The notes: a model not told the origin generated them from the letters alone. A stretch of DNA of 64,000 nucleotides from Verrucomicrobiota bacterium (GCA_017301995.1 JAFLEH010000009.1:124001-188000); one strand, 5' to 3'. Counted from the first letter of the stretch, positions 17,741 through 27,365 are shown. Made by a program: numbers and translations.

Positions 17741-20110
17741 TTGATCACCCTCGCCCTTTCTACCGACCAGCGCGGATTCGCCTATAACGCGACTCTGATC
17801 GCCAGCATTCTGCGGCGGACGGGGCGGGCGGTGTGGGTGCGGTGCTGGTGCCGCGGGTTTTTGCCGGAGTCGTTTGAGACGGGGCGGCTGCGGGTGGATT
17901 TTTTGCCTGCTGATGAGGAGGTGATGGGGAGGTATCCGGGGACTTCGGGGCCGTCGGCGTATGACCGGTTGCTGGTGATCCGGGATTGCGCGGATTGGGA
18001 CCGGTGCATGGTGATGGATTACGATCAACTGGCGCTGTGCGACATGGGGCCGTTGTTTGATCTGGACATGGGCGATCATCTGCTGGCGGCGCACATGCAG
18101 GGGCCGGGAGTCGATATGGCCTACGCGATGCGGGTGTGGCTCAAGCGGCCAATTCCCGAGGGCTGGGAACATGTGGCCGGTCATCCGTATTTTCTGATGC
18201 CGCCGCTGATGAACCTCAGGGCGATGCGTGAGGCGGGGACCTGGGAGCAATTTCTCAAGGCGCACGCGGCCTTCGGGGCGGACGAGCAGCTTTCCCTAAC
18301 GGCAGCCACGGAGGGCCGCACGCTGCCGCTGCCGGCGAAGTGGAATCTGTTTCCGAAACTGCACATCCGGGAGGGCGAGGTGCCGGAGGGGATCATCCAC
18401 TGGAGCGGCTGGCCGAAGCCCTGGCACAAGGACGCGAAGGTGTGGCGGCCGGACATCTGGGAAGCGGAGCGGGCGACCTGGGAGCACCTGCGGATGGGGA
18501 TCTGGGAAAAGCCGCTGGCGATCGAGGTGGAGCCGGATGATCCGAGAGAGGTGAGGGCGCTGTTGGAACGGGGGTGGAGGGTTGTGGTCGCCTTGGGCCG
18601 ACAGACGCAAGACTGCGAGATTCAAGAGTCAAGAGACAAGAATCAAGAGACAAGAGAAGATTTGGCTTTTCCATTGGCTGGGGCGGGCGCGGCCACGCTC
18701 TTACGAGCGCGGCTACACGGGGATGCGGAGGGTGTGGCGCAATGCGGGGATCAAGAGGCAAGAGACAAGAATCAAGAGACAGGAGAAGATTCGGCTGGTT
18801 CATTGGCTGGTTCGGGCGCGGCCACGGTCTCACGAGCGCGGCTACACGGGGATGCGGAGGGTGTGGCGCAATGCGGGGATCAAGAGGCAAGAGACAAGAA
18901 TCAAGAGACAAGAGAAGATTTGGCTTTTTCATTGGCTGGTTCGGGCGCGGCCACGCTCTCACGAGCGCGGCTACGGGCGGAGGATTTGGGGTTGGTGGGG
19001 TTTCCGGATCTGGTGGTGGGGGAGGGTGGGGCGGAGGGGTTTGCGGATCTGTTGGCGAGTATGGGTCGGGAGCCGGATATGGTCCGGTTCGGGATGTGGA
19101 GCGATCCGGGAGCCTGGTTGGAGGGCGTGGAGAATCCGCCGCGGCATCTGGCGGTGTGCGGGGCGCTGGAGCTGGTGGAGATCGATAGCGCGAAACGGCG
19201 TGGTTACGATGAGGGCGCGGTGATCAAGCCGGGCGAATGGCCGTCGGGTGGTCCCCTGCCGCGGGTGCTGGAGTTTTCCGCGCTGGACGACGGGGCCGAA
19301 GTCCCACCCGGAAGTCGGCTCTATCTGAGGCACGGCGGGAATGCCCGGTTGGACGGTGACGCGGCCCGGTCATGGCGGCGCGAAGGCGGCATGGAGGTGA
19401 CCGTTGCGGAAAAGGTGGCGGTGGCGGTGGTGGCCACGGGCGGGCGCGCGGAGTTGTTGAGAAGCTGGATTCGCTCGGTGAGGAGGAATTTTCTTCCGGA
19501 GCACGAACGTCGGCTGGTGGTGTTCTCTGATGTCCGCCCGGGCGATGGCGGCGATGATCTCGTATTCGTGCCCGTTTCGGAAGGAGCGGAGGGGCACAAG
19601 GGAATGGGTTGTCATGCCCTGCTCCGGGAGCATTGGGAACGATTTGATGGGATGGACCATGTTTTTCTGTTGGATGCGGTGGCCCTTATCACCGGCCGGG
19701 TGGGGCGGGAAGTCCTCGGGAGTGGTTTGACCGGAGTGCTTCACGCGGGTTTCCATGAGAAGAAACCCACCGAAATGAGTTACGAGCGACGGGAAAACTC
19801 CACGGCCTGCGTGGGGCAGTGGGAGGGTCGGCGCTATTATACCGGAGTGTTCCAGGGTGGCGCGGCCGGGGCGTTTCGTGAGGCGGTGCGCGCCATGGCG
19901 GAGGCTGGGGAGGCGGATGCGCGCCGGGAGGTGTCCGCCGTATGGGGCGCGGAGTCGCACTGGAACCGCCTGCTGGCGAGCCAAGCACCCGCGGTGGAGC
20001 TGCCTCCATCGCACGGCCGGCCGGATTGGCAGGCCACGGAGTTCCCGCAGATTGTGGCGATCCGGGTGGTGGAGACGGCAACGAATGCCATTGGTCCCGT
20101 GAGGGTTTGA
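17741..20110 (+). CDS. Bimodular glycosyltransferase: GT8-like + GT6-like, with internal tandem repeats
   Basis: A 789-residue protein from a TTG start. Residues 1-260 resemble GT8: metal-binding DxD in VMDYDQLAL (Asp93, Asp95) and the family's late HxGxxKPW-type motif in IIHWSGWPKPW (His220). Residues 553-760 resemble GT6 (the ABO/alpha-galactosyltransferase family): LHAGFHEKK, SYERRENS, YYTGVFQGGA and AVWGAESHWNRLL all align with GT6 landmarks. The GT6 metal site reads VFLLDAVAL, lacking a full DxD; bacterial GT6 members often have NxN there. Residues about 295-412 are a 43-residue unit repeated nearly three times, encoded by repeat DNA. The next gene begins two bases downstream. It probably acts in the cytoplasm on a surface-glycan precursor. 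Confidence 0.72.
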   Translation: MITLALSTDQRGFAYNATLIASILRRTGRAVWVRCWCRGFLPESFETGRLRVDFLPADEEVMGRYPGTSGPSAYDRLLVIRDCADWDRCMVMDYDQLALCDMGPLFDLDMGDHLLAAHMQGPGVDMAYAMRVWLKRPIPEGWEHVAGHPYFLMPPLMNLRAMREAGTWEQFLKAHAAFGADEQLSLTAATEGRTLPLPAKWNLFPKLHIREGEVPEGIIHWSGWPKPWHKDAKVWRPDIWEAERATWEHLRMGIWEKPLAIEVEPDDPREVRALLERGWRVVVALGRQTQDCEIQESRDKNQETREDLAFPLAGAGAATLLRARLHGDAEGVAQCGDQEARDKNQETGEDSAGSLAGSGAATVSRARLHGDAEGVAQCGDQEARDKNQETREDLAFSLAGSGAATLSRARLRAEDLGLVGFPDLVVGEGGAEGFADLLASMGREPDMVRFGMWSDPGAWLEGVENPPRHLAVCGALELVEIDSAKRRGYDEGAVIKPGEWPSGGPLPRVLEFSALDDGAEVPPGSRLYLRHGGNARLDGDAARSWRREGGMEVTVAEKVAVAVVATGGRAELLRSWIRSVRRNFLPEHERRLVVFSDVRPGDGGDDLVFVPVSEGAEGHKGMGCHALLREHWERFDGMDHVFLLDAVALITGRVGREVLGSGLTGVLHAGFHEKKPTEMSYERRENSTACVGQWEGRRYYTGVFQGGAAGAFREAVRAMAEAGEADARREVSAVWGAESHWNRLLASQAPAVELPPSHGRPDWQATEFPQIVAIRVVETATNAIGPVRV
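18623..18977 (+). repeat. 129-bp tandem repeat (2.75 copies) inside the GT8/GT6 gene
   Basis: Copies start at 18623, 18752 and 18881; the last is partial. The unit contains CAAGAGACAAGAATCAAGAG text and the REP palindrome GCCACGCTCTCACGAGCGCG, both found elsewhere only as intergenic repeats. The 129-bp period keeps the frame open (43 codons). It is not a CRISPR array: units are contiguous, with no spacers. Confidence 0.9.
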
Positions 20111-20112
20111 TT

Positions 20113-23100
20113 ATGGAGGGGAATTCCAGCATCAAGCCGGCGTTTCTGTTTCTCATGTGCGGGGATCACAATCTCCCGGAGATCTGGCAGGAGTTTTTTG
20201 ATAGTGCAGAAACGGAACCCTGCGTGTGGGTGCATGCGAAGGATCCCGGTGCGATCCGAACCCCGCTTTTCCGACAGGCGGCGCGTGTGGAGACGCTTCC
20301 CACCCGGTGGGGGCATGTTTCGCTGGTGCGGGCCACACTGCGGCTGCTGCGGGACGCCTTTGATGGAAGCGATGTCACGCATTTCGCGCTGTTGTCGGAA
20401 AGCTGCGTGCCGGTGAAACCGCTGCCGGAAATCATCCGCAGACTGTCTCTGGACGGGCGCAGCCGGATCGGCTGGAAGGGGGTGCTGGACATGATGCCAA
20501 GCCATCGGGCGCGGTTTGAAAACAGTGAGGATATTCCGCTGGAATACTGGACCCAGCAACACCAATGGATGGTATTGGATAGGGAGGCCGCGGCTTGGGT
20601 ATTGATGGAGGATCACACCAAATCGTTCGAAGACGTGTTCGCCGCCGATGAGCACTATTTTGCCACGGTGTTGGCAATGACCGGTTACCCTCTGAAAGAC
20701 CGGGTGAGGAATGAGCCATCCACCTGGGTTGATTGGCGGGGAGGCGGCGGCCCCACCGCATGGTCGATGACCAACGGACGGCTGGCTCTGGACCTGATGG
20801 AGAGCCCGGCTTTTTTCGCGAGGAAATTCGCCAGGGACTCGGACATAGGGAGGTTCGGCCTTCATCGAGCGGACAAACCCCATGTTGTGACCCTAACGGA
20901 CTCATGGTGTGCCGTAACGGCTCCACGGCGATCTTTGTCTGAGGGAAAGACAATGTTGGTGGCCGCGTGTTCCTGCCGGAAGTATCCGGACAGACGGCAG
21001 GCGTGCCGCGAGACCTGGGCGTCGGTGGCGGATGCAAACACGACCGTCCGGTTCTTCGTCGGCGGAGGCGGCGTGCTGGAGGGAGAGCCGGACACGGTGG
21101 TGCTGGATGCGGATGATACGTATGAGACGCTGCCCGGCAAGGTGATGGCGTTTTTCCGGCATGCATTGAAACACGAGGAGTTCGATTGGCTGTTCAAGTG
21201 CGATGACGACACCTATGTGGATATATCCCGTCTGTGGCAACTGGCGGAGGATGGCGTTGACATGGCGGGAAGCGCCTACCTGATGGAACGGGGAGCGCCA
21301 ACCGGTGGGGCGGGCTATCTGCTTTCCCGGAGGATGGTGGAAAAACTGGTCGCCGAGGGACTGGTGCCAGGCAATGGGGATGAGGATGTGCTGATAGGCA
21401 GGGAGGCTTTCCGTCTGGGCGCGCGGGTGGTGGCAAGCGGGCGCTTGCTGCCCAATGCGGCGCTCTATCCCCGCCTGGATAACGACCTGATCACGGCGCA
21501 CTACTGCGGCCCTGAAAGGATGCGTGCGGTGCATACACTGCGGCACGCCCTCCCCGTTGCGGAAGTAGTCGCCGTGAACTCGTCATGGAGGGACACGCTG
21601 CTGGTCTATGGCAACGGGGTTTTCGCAAGAAAGGAAGGCATGTGCGCGGGCCTATTGCGTGGTACGCTGGAGAAAACCAGGCTGGACTGGTTTGATTGGA
21701 AGCCGGAAATGTTGGTGCCGCCGGGCTCGCCGGAGGGTTTTGAGGGTGACCCCAACGAACATTGGCTATCCGGGGAATATTTAGTTAGACCCTGTGAGGA
21801 GTCGGAAGACGACAACACTCAACCTGTGGACGAGGGCATGGCATGCCACCGCCTCATTGGCCTCGATGCACGGCGCGGCTATCCGGCCGGGAACGTGTCC
21901 GCATTGTCTCAATCCGGGCCGGCCCCGTCATTTGAGGATGCCTTTCCCGTTACGGTAGGAGTCAGTCATGCAAGCTGGTTCGATGAGGTCGAGTTGCGCG
22001 AAGACGGCCGGTTTGTCAGAGCTTCGGCGGAAGATGGCGGCAGCTTCGTCCGCTTGGACGATTGTTTGACTCTAAAGTGGGATCGGTGGAAACCGGAACG
22101 CTTTGTGAGAATGCCCGATGGGAGGGATGGTATGTGCCACTACTGTCTCGACCGAGTGGCGAAAGCGTTTCCCATTGATCCGGCCACGGGCCCAAATATT
22201 ACCGGGAAATATCACGGGGTATCCAGCGGATGGGTCGGGCCGGTGACTCTCCTCGATGACGGGGTGTTTGCGGAAGGGCTTGCCATCACCGGACGCTGGA
22301 CCAAGAGTGAGGACGGTGGAATGACCCTTGCGCGACAAGGGAGTCCCCCTGACTGTTTGAGAGCGGCCGGAAGCGGCTATAAGGGCAAGACATGGCACCT
22401 TGTTCCCTGCCCAACCTCGTATTTTGGAATGTGGCGCGACTTCGATCCCAATCTTGCCGTGTACCGCAAACTCTCCCGTCTCGGCCTTATTGTCGCTTCA
22501 CCATGGGGCGAGTGTCCCGTTCCGTGCGGATGTTGTTGGGATGTACTCCTGAGCGGGGAGAATATTGAGGTCGCTCCGGGTGGCTGCGGATTCATGTGGG
22601 ATGCCTGGGGCCGGACGGGAGAGGCCCGTTGGTTCGTTGGGCCGACAAAGATTGCGGATGACCGAGCGTTTCACCTGCCACATTTCTACGACTATTGGAG
22701 CAGATACGCCCGTATCGATCGACCTGCCGGAAAGCCCCGGCCGGGAATCAGTTTTGTGGCGACCAACTCCAATCACAGACGGCGCATCGAGGTCGCGCGC
22801 GAACTCTCACGGTGGTTTCCGGTTGTGGTCTCCTCGGGCTTGCGGGCGCAATTTGCGGACCTCCCGGATGTCGTTGTGGCGGATGTTCCCAGAACTCTTA
22901 CGGGCAAACTCGATTTTATCGCGGATTTCACCTTCAACTTGTGTTTTGAAAATTCAGTCGCCAGGGGCTATCTAACTGAGAAGCCGTTCCAGGCGCTGTG
23001 GGCCGGGACGGTTCCGCTTTATGAAGGTGACCCCGATGTCGCTGACTGGATAGATCCGGACGCGATGGTGGATTGTGTGAATTTGCACGCGGACGAAATA

Positions 23101-23232
23101 GCGGATCGCATTCGGGAGGCCGAACGCGCCGGGATCCCGGAATGGGTCCGGGAGAAGAGGGTGTCTTTGATCAAAATAGGTTTGGAGGATATGATCGGGA
23201 GGTTTGAGGCGTTTCTGGAGAGCCTGCGTTGA
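20113..23232 (+). CDS. Trimodular glycosyltransferase: GT14-like + GT31-like + GT10 fucosyltransferase-like
   Basis: A 1039-residue protein starting at ATG 20113. Module 1 (about 5-230) matches the Branch/GT14 type: HFALLSESCVPV, a QHQWMVLDR segment, DEHYFAT and TWVDW. Module 2 (about 276-480) matches GT31/Fringe galactosyltransferases: RQACRETWASV, the metal-binding CDDDTYVD (Asp364-366), GGAGYLLSR and EDVLIG. A beta-rich linker (about 620-770) precedes module 3 (about 770-1039), whose FNLCFENSVARGYLTEKPF and GTVPLYEGDP match the GDP-fucose site of GT10 alpha-1,3-fucosyltransferases. There is no signal peptide or membrane helix. The predicted activities, branching, galactosylation and fucosylation, suggest stepwise building of one glycan; specificities are not provable from sequence. 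Confidence 0.75.
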   Translation: MEGNSSIKPAFLFLMCGDHNLPEIWQEFFDSAETEPCVWVHAKDPGAIRTPLFRQAARVETLPTRWGHVSLVRATLRLLRDAFDGSDVTHFALLSESCVPVKPLPEIIRRLSLDGRSRIGWKGVLDMMPSHRARFENSEDIPLEYWTQQHQWMVLDREAAAWVLMEDHTKSFEDVFAADEHYFATVLAMTGYPLKDRVRNEPSTWVDWRGGGGPTAWSMTNGRLALDLMESPAFFARKFARDSDIGRFGLHRADKPHVVTLTDSWCAVTAPRRSLSEGKTMLVAACSCRKYPDRRQACRETWASVADANTTVRFFVGGGGVLEGEPDTVVLDADDTYETLPGKVMAFFRHALKHEEFDWLFKCDDDTYVDISRLWQLAEDGVDMAGSAYLMERGAPTGGAGYLLSRRMVEKLVAEGLVPGNGDEDVLIGREAFRLGARVVASGRLLPNAALYPRLDNDLITAHYCGPERMRAVHTLRHALPVAEVVAVNSSWRDTLLVYGNGVFARKEGMCAGLLRGTLEKTRLDWFDWKPEMLVPPGSPEGFEGDPNEHWLSGEYLVRPCEESEDDNTQPVDEGMACHRLIGLDARRGYPAGNVSALSQSGPAPSFEDAFPVTVGVSHASWFDEVELREDGRFVRASAEDGGSFVRLDDCLTLKWDRWKPERFVRMPDGRDGMCHYCLDRVAKAFPIDPATGPNITGKYHGVSSGWVGPVTLLDDGVFAEGLAITGRWTKSEDGGMTLARQGSPPDCLRAAGSGYKGKTWHLVPCPTSYFGMWRDFDPNLAVYRKLSRLGLIVASPWGECPVPCGCCWDVLLSGENIEVAPGGCGFMWDAWGRTGEARWFVGPTKIADDRAFHLPHFYDYWSRYARIDRPAGKPRPGISFVATNSNHRRRIEVARELSRWFPVVVSSGLRAQFADLPDVVVADVPRTLTGKLDFIADFTFNLCFENSVARGYLTEKPFQALWAGTVPLYEGDPDVADWIDPDAMVDCVNLHADEIADRIREAERAGIPEWVREKRVSLIKIGLEDMIGRFEAFLESLR

Positions 23233-23443
23233 ACGGCATTGGCACAATGTCGAAAACGCGGACGCACGTTTGCTGTTACAGGATTTCTGAATTTACGATT
23301 AGGATATCTGACATCTCCCGGTTGAGTTTGGGCCCAGATGGTGAGGTCGGTTTTCGGGACAATCGCTCTTGGTTGGCTTGGTATAGTGGACCACGCTCCC
23401 TGCAACGGACTGGTGCAAGATCCAGTTGCGATGGTCGCGCCGG

Positions 23444-24712
23444 TCACCGTGGCGCCGGCGGGCGGTGGCTGGTGAAGTGGCGGGCGAGGCCGGCGGTTAG
23501 GGAGTCGGCGTATTCGCGGAAGATCGATGGGCGGGGTTTGCCGGCGATCTCGCGGGTTCCTTCGAAAACTCCGGCCTGGATGCGGGCGAAGTCGGTGCGG
23601 GAATTCATCACGTAGGGTTCGGTGAACACGACCGGGCATTCGTAGAGGCGGTTGGCGAGGAGGTTGCGGGCGTAGATGTAGGGTTGGCCGGGGATCTCCC
23701 GAACCGATCCGGGGCCGTAGCGGAAGGGCGGCAGTCCGGTGGCTTCGGCCATGGCGGCGGCGACGTCCGAGGCGATCCGGGTTTCCTCGGGGTGGATCCC
23801 TTGGAGGATTTTCCGGAGCATGGCGAAGCGTTGGTCGGCCATGGCGATTTCGGAGTCGGCGTAGGCGCCATTGACCAGCAGGTGGAGGTGGGAGCGGTCC
23901 ACCATGAACGGGTTGGTGGGGGAGCCCCAGGCGTCGGCGTTGAAATGGATGCAGAGTACCAGATCGGGCTTGAGAGTGGTGTTGACCATTTCGGCGCGGG
24001 CGCGGATTTCGGCGGTTCGGTAAAAGAGGCGCTCGGCGAGTTTGCGGACGCTGGTTTCCGGGTTGGCGGCGAGGGTGGCGGCGGCTTCGTCCTCCAGATC
24101 GGCGGGGCGCAGCGGCGTGAGGGGTTCTGCGTTTTCCCGCACGAGGAACACGGTGCCCCCCAGCGCTTCGAGGCGGGGTTTGAGGAGTTTGGCAACGGTT
24201 AGGGTGAGGTCGCCCTCTTTCACCGGCGGCTGGCCGGGGACGGTTAGGTCACGCTCCTCGATGTCGGCCCATTTTCCTCCGATGTGGCCGGGGTCGATGG
24301 CGATTTTCACGCCGTCGAGCGGCTTGCCCGGTGGGGCGGGCGGCATTTCGGCGGCGGCGCGCCAGTATTTCGGCGGGGTGGGGGGAGGATTGCCGGAGCG
24401 GAAATGGAGCTGATAGAACGAACCATCGCCGGTGGCGATCTCGGCGGAGGTGTCGTGGATCCGGATGTGGTCGCGCCAGCCGTCGCCGCTGGTGAAGACA
24501 TTCATGAGCAGCAGCTCGAACTCCGCGCGGGTGATGCAACGCTGATAGGGATCGAGGAGCGACCAATCGGGAGGGGCGGCCAGAACGGAGAGCGGACTCA
24601 TGGGAGGCATGGGCGGCGTGTGGGTGCGCTGCCACCACCAAGCCGCGCCAACGGCCAGCAGCAGGGCGCCGATGGCGGCGGAAAGGACGGCATGGCGGCG
24701 GAAAAATCGCAT
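23444..24712 (-). CDS. N-acetylmuramoyl-L-alanine amidase (Amidase_3)
   Basis: A zinc enzyme that cuts the bond between MurNAc and the stem peptide of peptidoglycan. The 422-residue protein has an N-terminal signal anchor (VLSAAIGALLLAVGAAWWW), a spacer domain, and the catalytic fold from about residue 150: zinc His in IAIDPGHIGG, Glu in PVKEGDLTL, His in LCIHFNADAWG and a late Glu in VFTEPYVMN. The insert between the third and fourth motifs is longer than in AmiC-type enzymes. It is divergent from ymdB with an 86-bp gap. Likely periplasmic, acting in cell separation or wall turnover. Confidence 0.88.
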   Translation of the reverse strand: MRFFRRHAVLSAAIGALLLAVGAAWWWQRTHTPPMPPMSPLSVLAAPPDWSLLDPYQRCITRAEFELLLMNVFTSGDGWRDHIRIHDTSAEIATGDGSFYQLHFRSGNPPPTPPKYWRAAAEMPPAPPGKPLDGVKIAIDPGHIGGKWADIEERDLTVPGQPPVKEGDLTLTVAKLLKPRLEALGGTVFLVRENAEPLTPLRPADLEDEAAATLAANPETSVRKLAERLFYRTAEIRARAEMVNTTLKPDLVLCIHFNADAWGSPTNPFMVDRSHLHLLVNGAYADSEIAMADQRFAMLRKILQGIHPEETRIASDVAAAMAEATGLPPFRYGPGSVREIPGQPYIYARNLLANRLYECPVVFTEPYVMNSRTDFARIQAGVFEGTREIAGKPRPSIFREYADSLTAGLARHFTSHRPPAPR

Positions 24713-24798
24713 TTTCTGGAATTTGGGTTGTCGGGTCGGTGAAAACGCCGGATGCTGGCGGGCGTCAGGTTTCTTGTGAAACCGGGAAATTTCAAGTC

Positions 24799-25626
24799 AT
24801 GGATAGCATCAGGATTCTGTTTCTTGGCGATGTGGTCGGCGAACCCGGCCGCAAGGCGGTGATCGCGCGGTTGCCGTGGTTCAAACAGGAACAGGGGGTG
24901 GATTTCATCATTGTCAACGGCGAGAACGCCGCCGGAGGGCGGGGGATCACGCCGCGGCTGGCGATCGACCTGCTGCGGGCCGGCGCTGCGGTGATCACCA
25001 CCGGCGACCACGTTTGGGACCAACCGGAGATCGTGGACTATTTTCCCACCGAGCCACGGCTGCTGCGGCCGATCAACTACCCGGAAGGTACGCCCGGAGC
25101 GGGTTCGGTGGTGCTGGAGACCGCCAAGGGAAAGGTGGGGGTGGTGCTGGTCCAGGGGCGGTCATTCATCCAGCCGCCGCTCGACAACCCGTTTCTCGCC
25201 GCCGAGCGGGAGTTGGACCGTCTGGCGGCAGACGGGGTGAAAGTGACGGTTCTCGAAATCCACGCGGAAACCACCAGCGAGAAGATCGCCATGGGCCGGA
25301 TGCTCGACGGCAGGGCGTCGCTGGTCGTCGGCACCCATACCCACGTTCAGACGGCGGACGAGAGCATTTTCCCCGGCGGTACCGGCTTCCTGACCGACGC
25401 CGGGATGTGCGGGCCTGAGGAGTCGGTCCTCGGCCGGAGCATCGAATCGGTGGTGTGGCGGTTCAAAACGGGGATGCCCACCCGGTTCCCCGTGGCCAAG
25501 GGCGATGTGCGGATCTGCGGGGTGGCGGTGGATGTGGATACGGCCACCGGGCGGTGCATGAAGATCGAGCGGGTGTCGGTTTTGGTGCCCGAATCCGCCC
25601 CGGATACCCCCTGCGAGGCAGGGTAA
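24799..25626 (+). CDS. ymdB: YmdB-family metallophosphoesterase
   Basis: A 275-residue di-iron phosphodiesterase of the TIGR00282/YmdB family; Bacillus members hydrolyse 2',3'-cyclic nucleotides and affect biofilm and RNA turnover. Family landmarks are the opening IRILFLGDVVGEPGR, the metal ligands in VNGENAAGG and TTGDHVWDQ, and HAETTSEK and VGTHTHVQTAD near residues 150 and 180. Start ATG 24799 places the first metal ligand at the usual distance. It lies upstream of, but is probably not cotranscribed with, the tRNA-Thr/tuf unit, which has its own promoter. Confidence 0.9.
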   Translation: MDSIRILFLGDVVGEPGRKAVIARLPWFKQEQGVDFIIVNGENAAGGRGITPRLAIDLLRAGAAVITTGDHVWDQPEIVDYFPTEPRLLRPINYPEGTPGAGSVVLETAKGKVGVVLVQGRSFIQPPLDNPFLAAERELDRLAADGVKVTVLEIHAETTSEKIAMGRMLDGRASLVVGTHTHVQTADESIFPGGTGFLTDAGMCGPEESVLGRSIESVVWRFKTGMPTRFPVAKGDVRICGVAVDVDTATGRCMKIERVSVLVPESAPDTPCEAG

Positions 25627-25678
25627 CCCGTTGGGAATGAGTTTTTTCGAACTTTTTTACGAATTGGCGATATTTTTT

Positions 25679-25706
25679 TTGACACGGTGGGGAAATCGGG
25701 TATCCT
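25679..25706 (+). promoter_or_regulatory. Promoter of the tRNA-Thr/tuf transcription unit
   Basis: TTGACA at 25679-25684 and TATCCT at 25701-25706 with a 16-base spacer, preceded by an AT-rich upstream stretch (T-runs at 25641-25680) like an UP element. It lies 112 bases before tRNA-Thr. Confidence 0.7.
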
Positions 25707-25818
25707 CTGCGCCCCGCCTTTCCCCAAACTTCGCCAGGGGTACCGCGCCCGGTCCAAACCACGGACAGGACGCGGTGTTTTTGTCGAAACTCGGAAAGGG
25801 CGGTTATCCAGTCATATT

Positions 25819-25893
<75 letters not shown>

Positions 25894-25958
25894 TGGCTGG
25901 ATCCGAAACCACCGCCCAATCACCGCCAACCGCAAGTTCCCGCAACCAATCAACCACC

Positions 25959-27143
25959 ATGGCTAAAGAAGCATTCCAGCGCAACAAACCCCACGTCAAT
26001 ATCGGCACTATCGGCCACGTTGACCACGGCAAAACCTCCCTCACCGCCGCGATCACCATCGTGCTCTCGGAACAGGGACTCGCCCAAGTCAAGAACTACG
26101 CGGACATCGACGCCGCCCCGGAAGAGCGGGAGCGCGGCATCACGATCAACACCGCCCACGTCGAATACGAAACCGCCAAGCGCCACTACGCGCACGTGGA
26201 CTGCCCGGGTCACGCCGACTACGTGAAAAACATGATCACCGGCGCCGCCCAGATGGACGGTGCCATCCTCGTCGTTTCCGCCGCCGACGGCCCGATGCCG
26301 CAGACCCGCGAGCACATCCTGCTCGCCCGTCAGGTCGGCGTTCCCGCCCTCGTTGTTTTCCTGAACAAAGTTGACCTTGTGGACGATGCCGAACTGCTCG
26401 AACTGGTTGAAATGGAAGTCCGCGACCTCCTTTCCTCCTACGAGTTCCCCGGCGACGAGATCCCGATCGTGATGGGCTCCGCCAAGGGTGCCCTCGACGG
26501 CGACGCCGCCCAGAAGGACAACATCCGCAAGCTGATGGACGCCGTGGACGCCTATATCCCCGAGCCGGTCCGCGTCACCGACAAGACCTTCCTGATGCCG
26601 GTCGAGGACGTGTTCTCGATTGAAGGCCGCGGAACCGTCTGCACCGGCCGTGTCGAACGCGGTATCGTCAAGAAGATGGAGGAAGTCGAAATCGTCGGCA
26701 TCCGCCCGACCCAGAAGACCACCGTCACGGACATCGAAATGTTCCGCAAGCTGCTCGACGAAGGTCGCGCGGGTGACAACGTGGGCCTGCTCCTCCGCGG
26801 TCTCAAGAAGAACGACGTTGAGCGTGGCCAGGTCATCGCCAAGGTCGGCACCGTCAAGGGCCACACCAAGTTCAAGTCGGAAATCTACGTGCTCTCGAAG
26901 GAAGAAGGCGGCCGTCATACCCCGTTCTTCTCCAACTACCGCCCGCAGTTCTACTTCCGTACCACCGACGTGACCGGCAGCATCAAGCTTCCGGAAGGCG
27001 TGGAAATGGTGATGCCCGGTGACAACATCGGCCTTGAAGTCGAGCTGATCACCCCGATCGCCATGGAACCCACCATGCGTTTCGCCATCCGCGAAGGTGG
27101 CCGCACCGTGGGCGCCGGCCGCGTCGGCGAGATCATCGAATAA
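25959..27143 (+). CDS. tuf: Elongation factor Tu
   Basis: GTPase delivering aminoacyl-tRNA to the ribosome. The 394-residue protein has the P-loop GHVDHGKT at residues 19-26, the effector-region [20 protein letters not shown] (about 81) and NKVD (about 136), then beta-barrel domains 2 and 3. The start is the ATG of [12 protein letters not shown] in an ACCACCATG context without a Shine-Dalgarno sequence; the longer upstream frame overlaps the tRNA-Thr end and is not real. Cotranscribed with tRNA-Thr upstream and tRNA-Trp downstream. Confidence 0.99.
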   Translation: MAKEAFQRNKPHVNIGTIGHVDHGKTSLTAAITIVLSEQGLAQVKNYADIDAAPEERERGITINTAHVEYETAKRHYAHVDCPGHADYVKNMITGAAQMDGAILVVSAADGPMPQTREHILLARQVGVPALVVFLNKVDLVDDAELLELVEMEVRDLLSSYEFPGDEIPIVMGSAKGALDGDAAQKDNIRKLMDAVDAYIPEPVRVTDKTFLMPVEDVFSIEGRGTVCTGRVERGIVKKMEEVEIVGIRPTQKTTVTDIEMFRKLLDEGRAGDNVGLLLRGLKKNDVERGQVIAKVGTVKGHTKFKSEIYVLSKEEGGRHTPFFSNYRPQFYFRTTDVTGSIKLPEGVEMVMPGDNIGLEVELITPIAMEPTMRFAIREGGRTVGAGRVGEIIE

Positions 27144-27241
27144 CTCCAGCCGGGCGTGTCCGCGGGCCGCGCGGTCACGTCCGATCCCTGATTTCGGGGC
27201 ATTCCGGGACTAAAACCGGGGTGCCCCTGAGTCGCCTCAAC

Positions 27242-27317
27242 ACGGCAGTAGCTCAATTGGTAGAGCATCGGTCTCCAAAACCGAGGGTTGCGGGTTCGAG
27301 TCCCTCCTGCCGTGCCA
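27242..27317 (+). tRNA. tRNA-Trp (CCA)
   Basis: Acceptor ACGGCAG/CTGCCGT, D arm GCTC-GAGC, anticodon stem TCGGT/ACCGA with loop CTCCAAA (anticodon CCA), T arm GCGGG-TTCGAGT-CCCTC, discriminator G and encoded CCA. It lies between tuf and secE, as in many bacteria. Confidence 0.96.
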
Positions 27318-27365
27318 GCGATTGGTTTTCCTCATTCAGTCCCCTATTCTCCGCTTTCTTTTCCC

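Noticed and set aside
18623..18977. Repeats could be read as a CRISPR array
   Set aside because: The 129-bp units are contiguous, in frame and without spacers; no cas genes are present.
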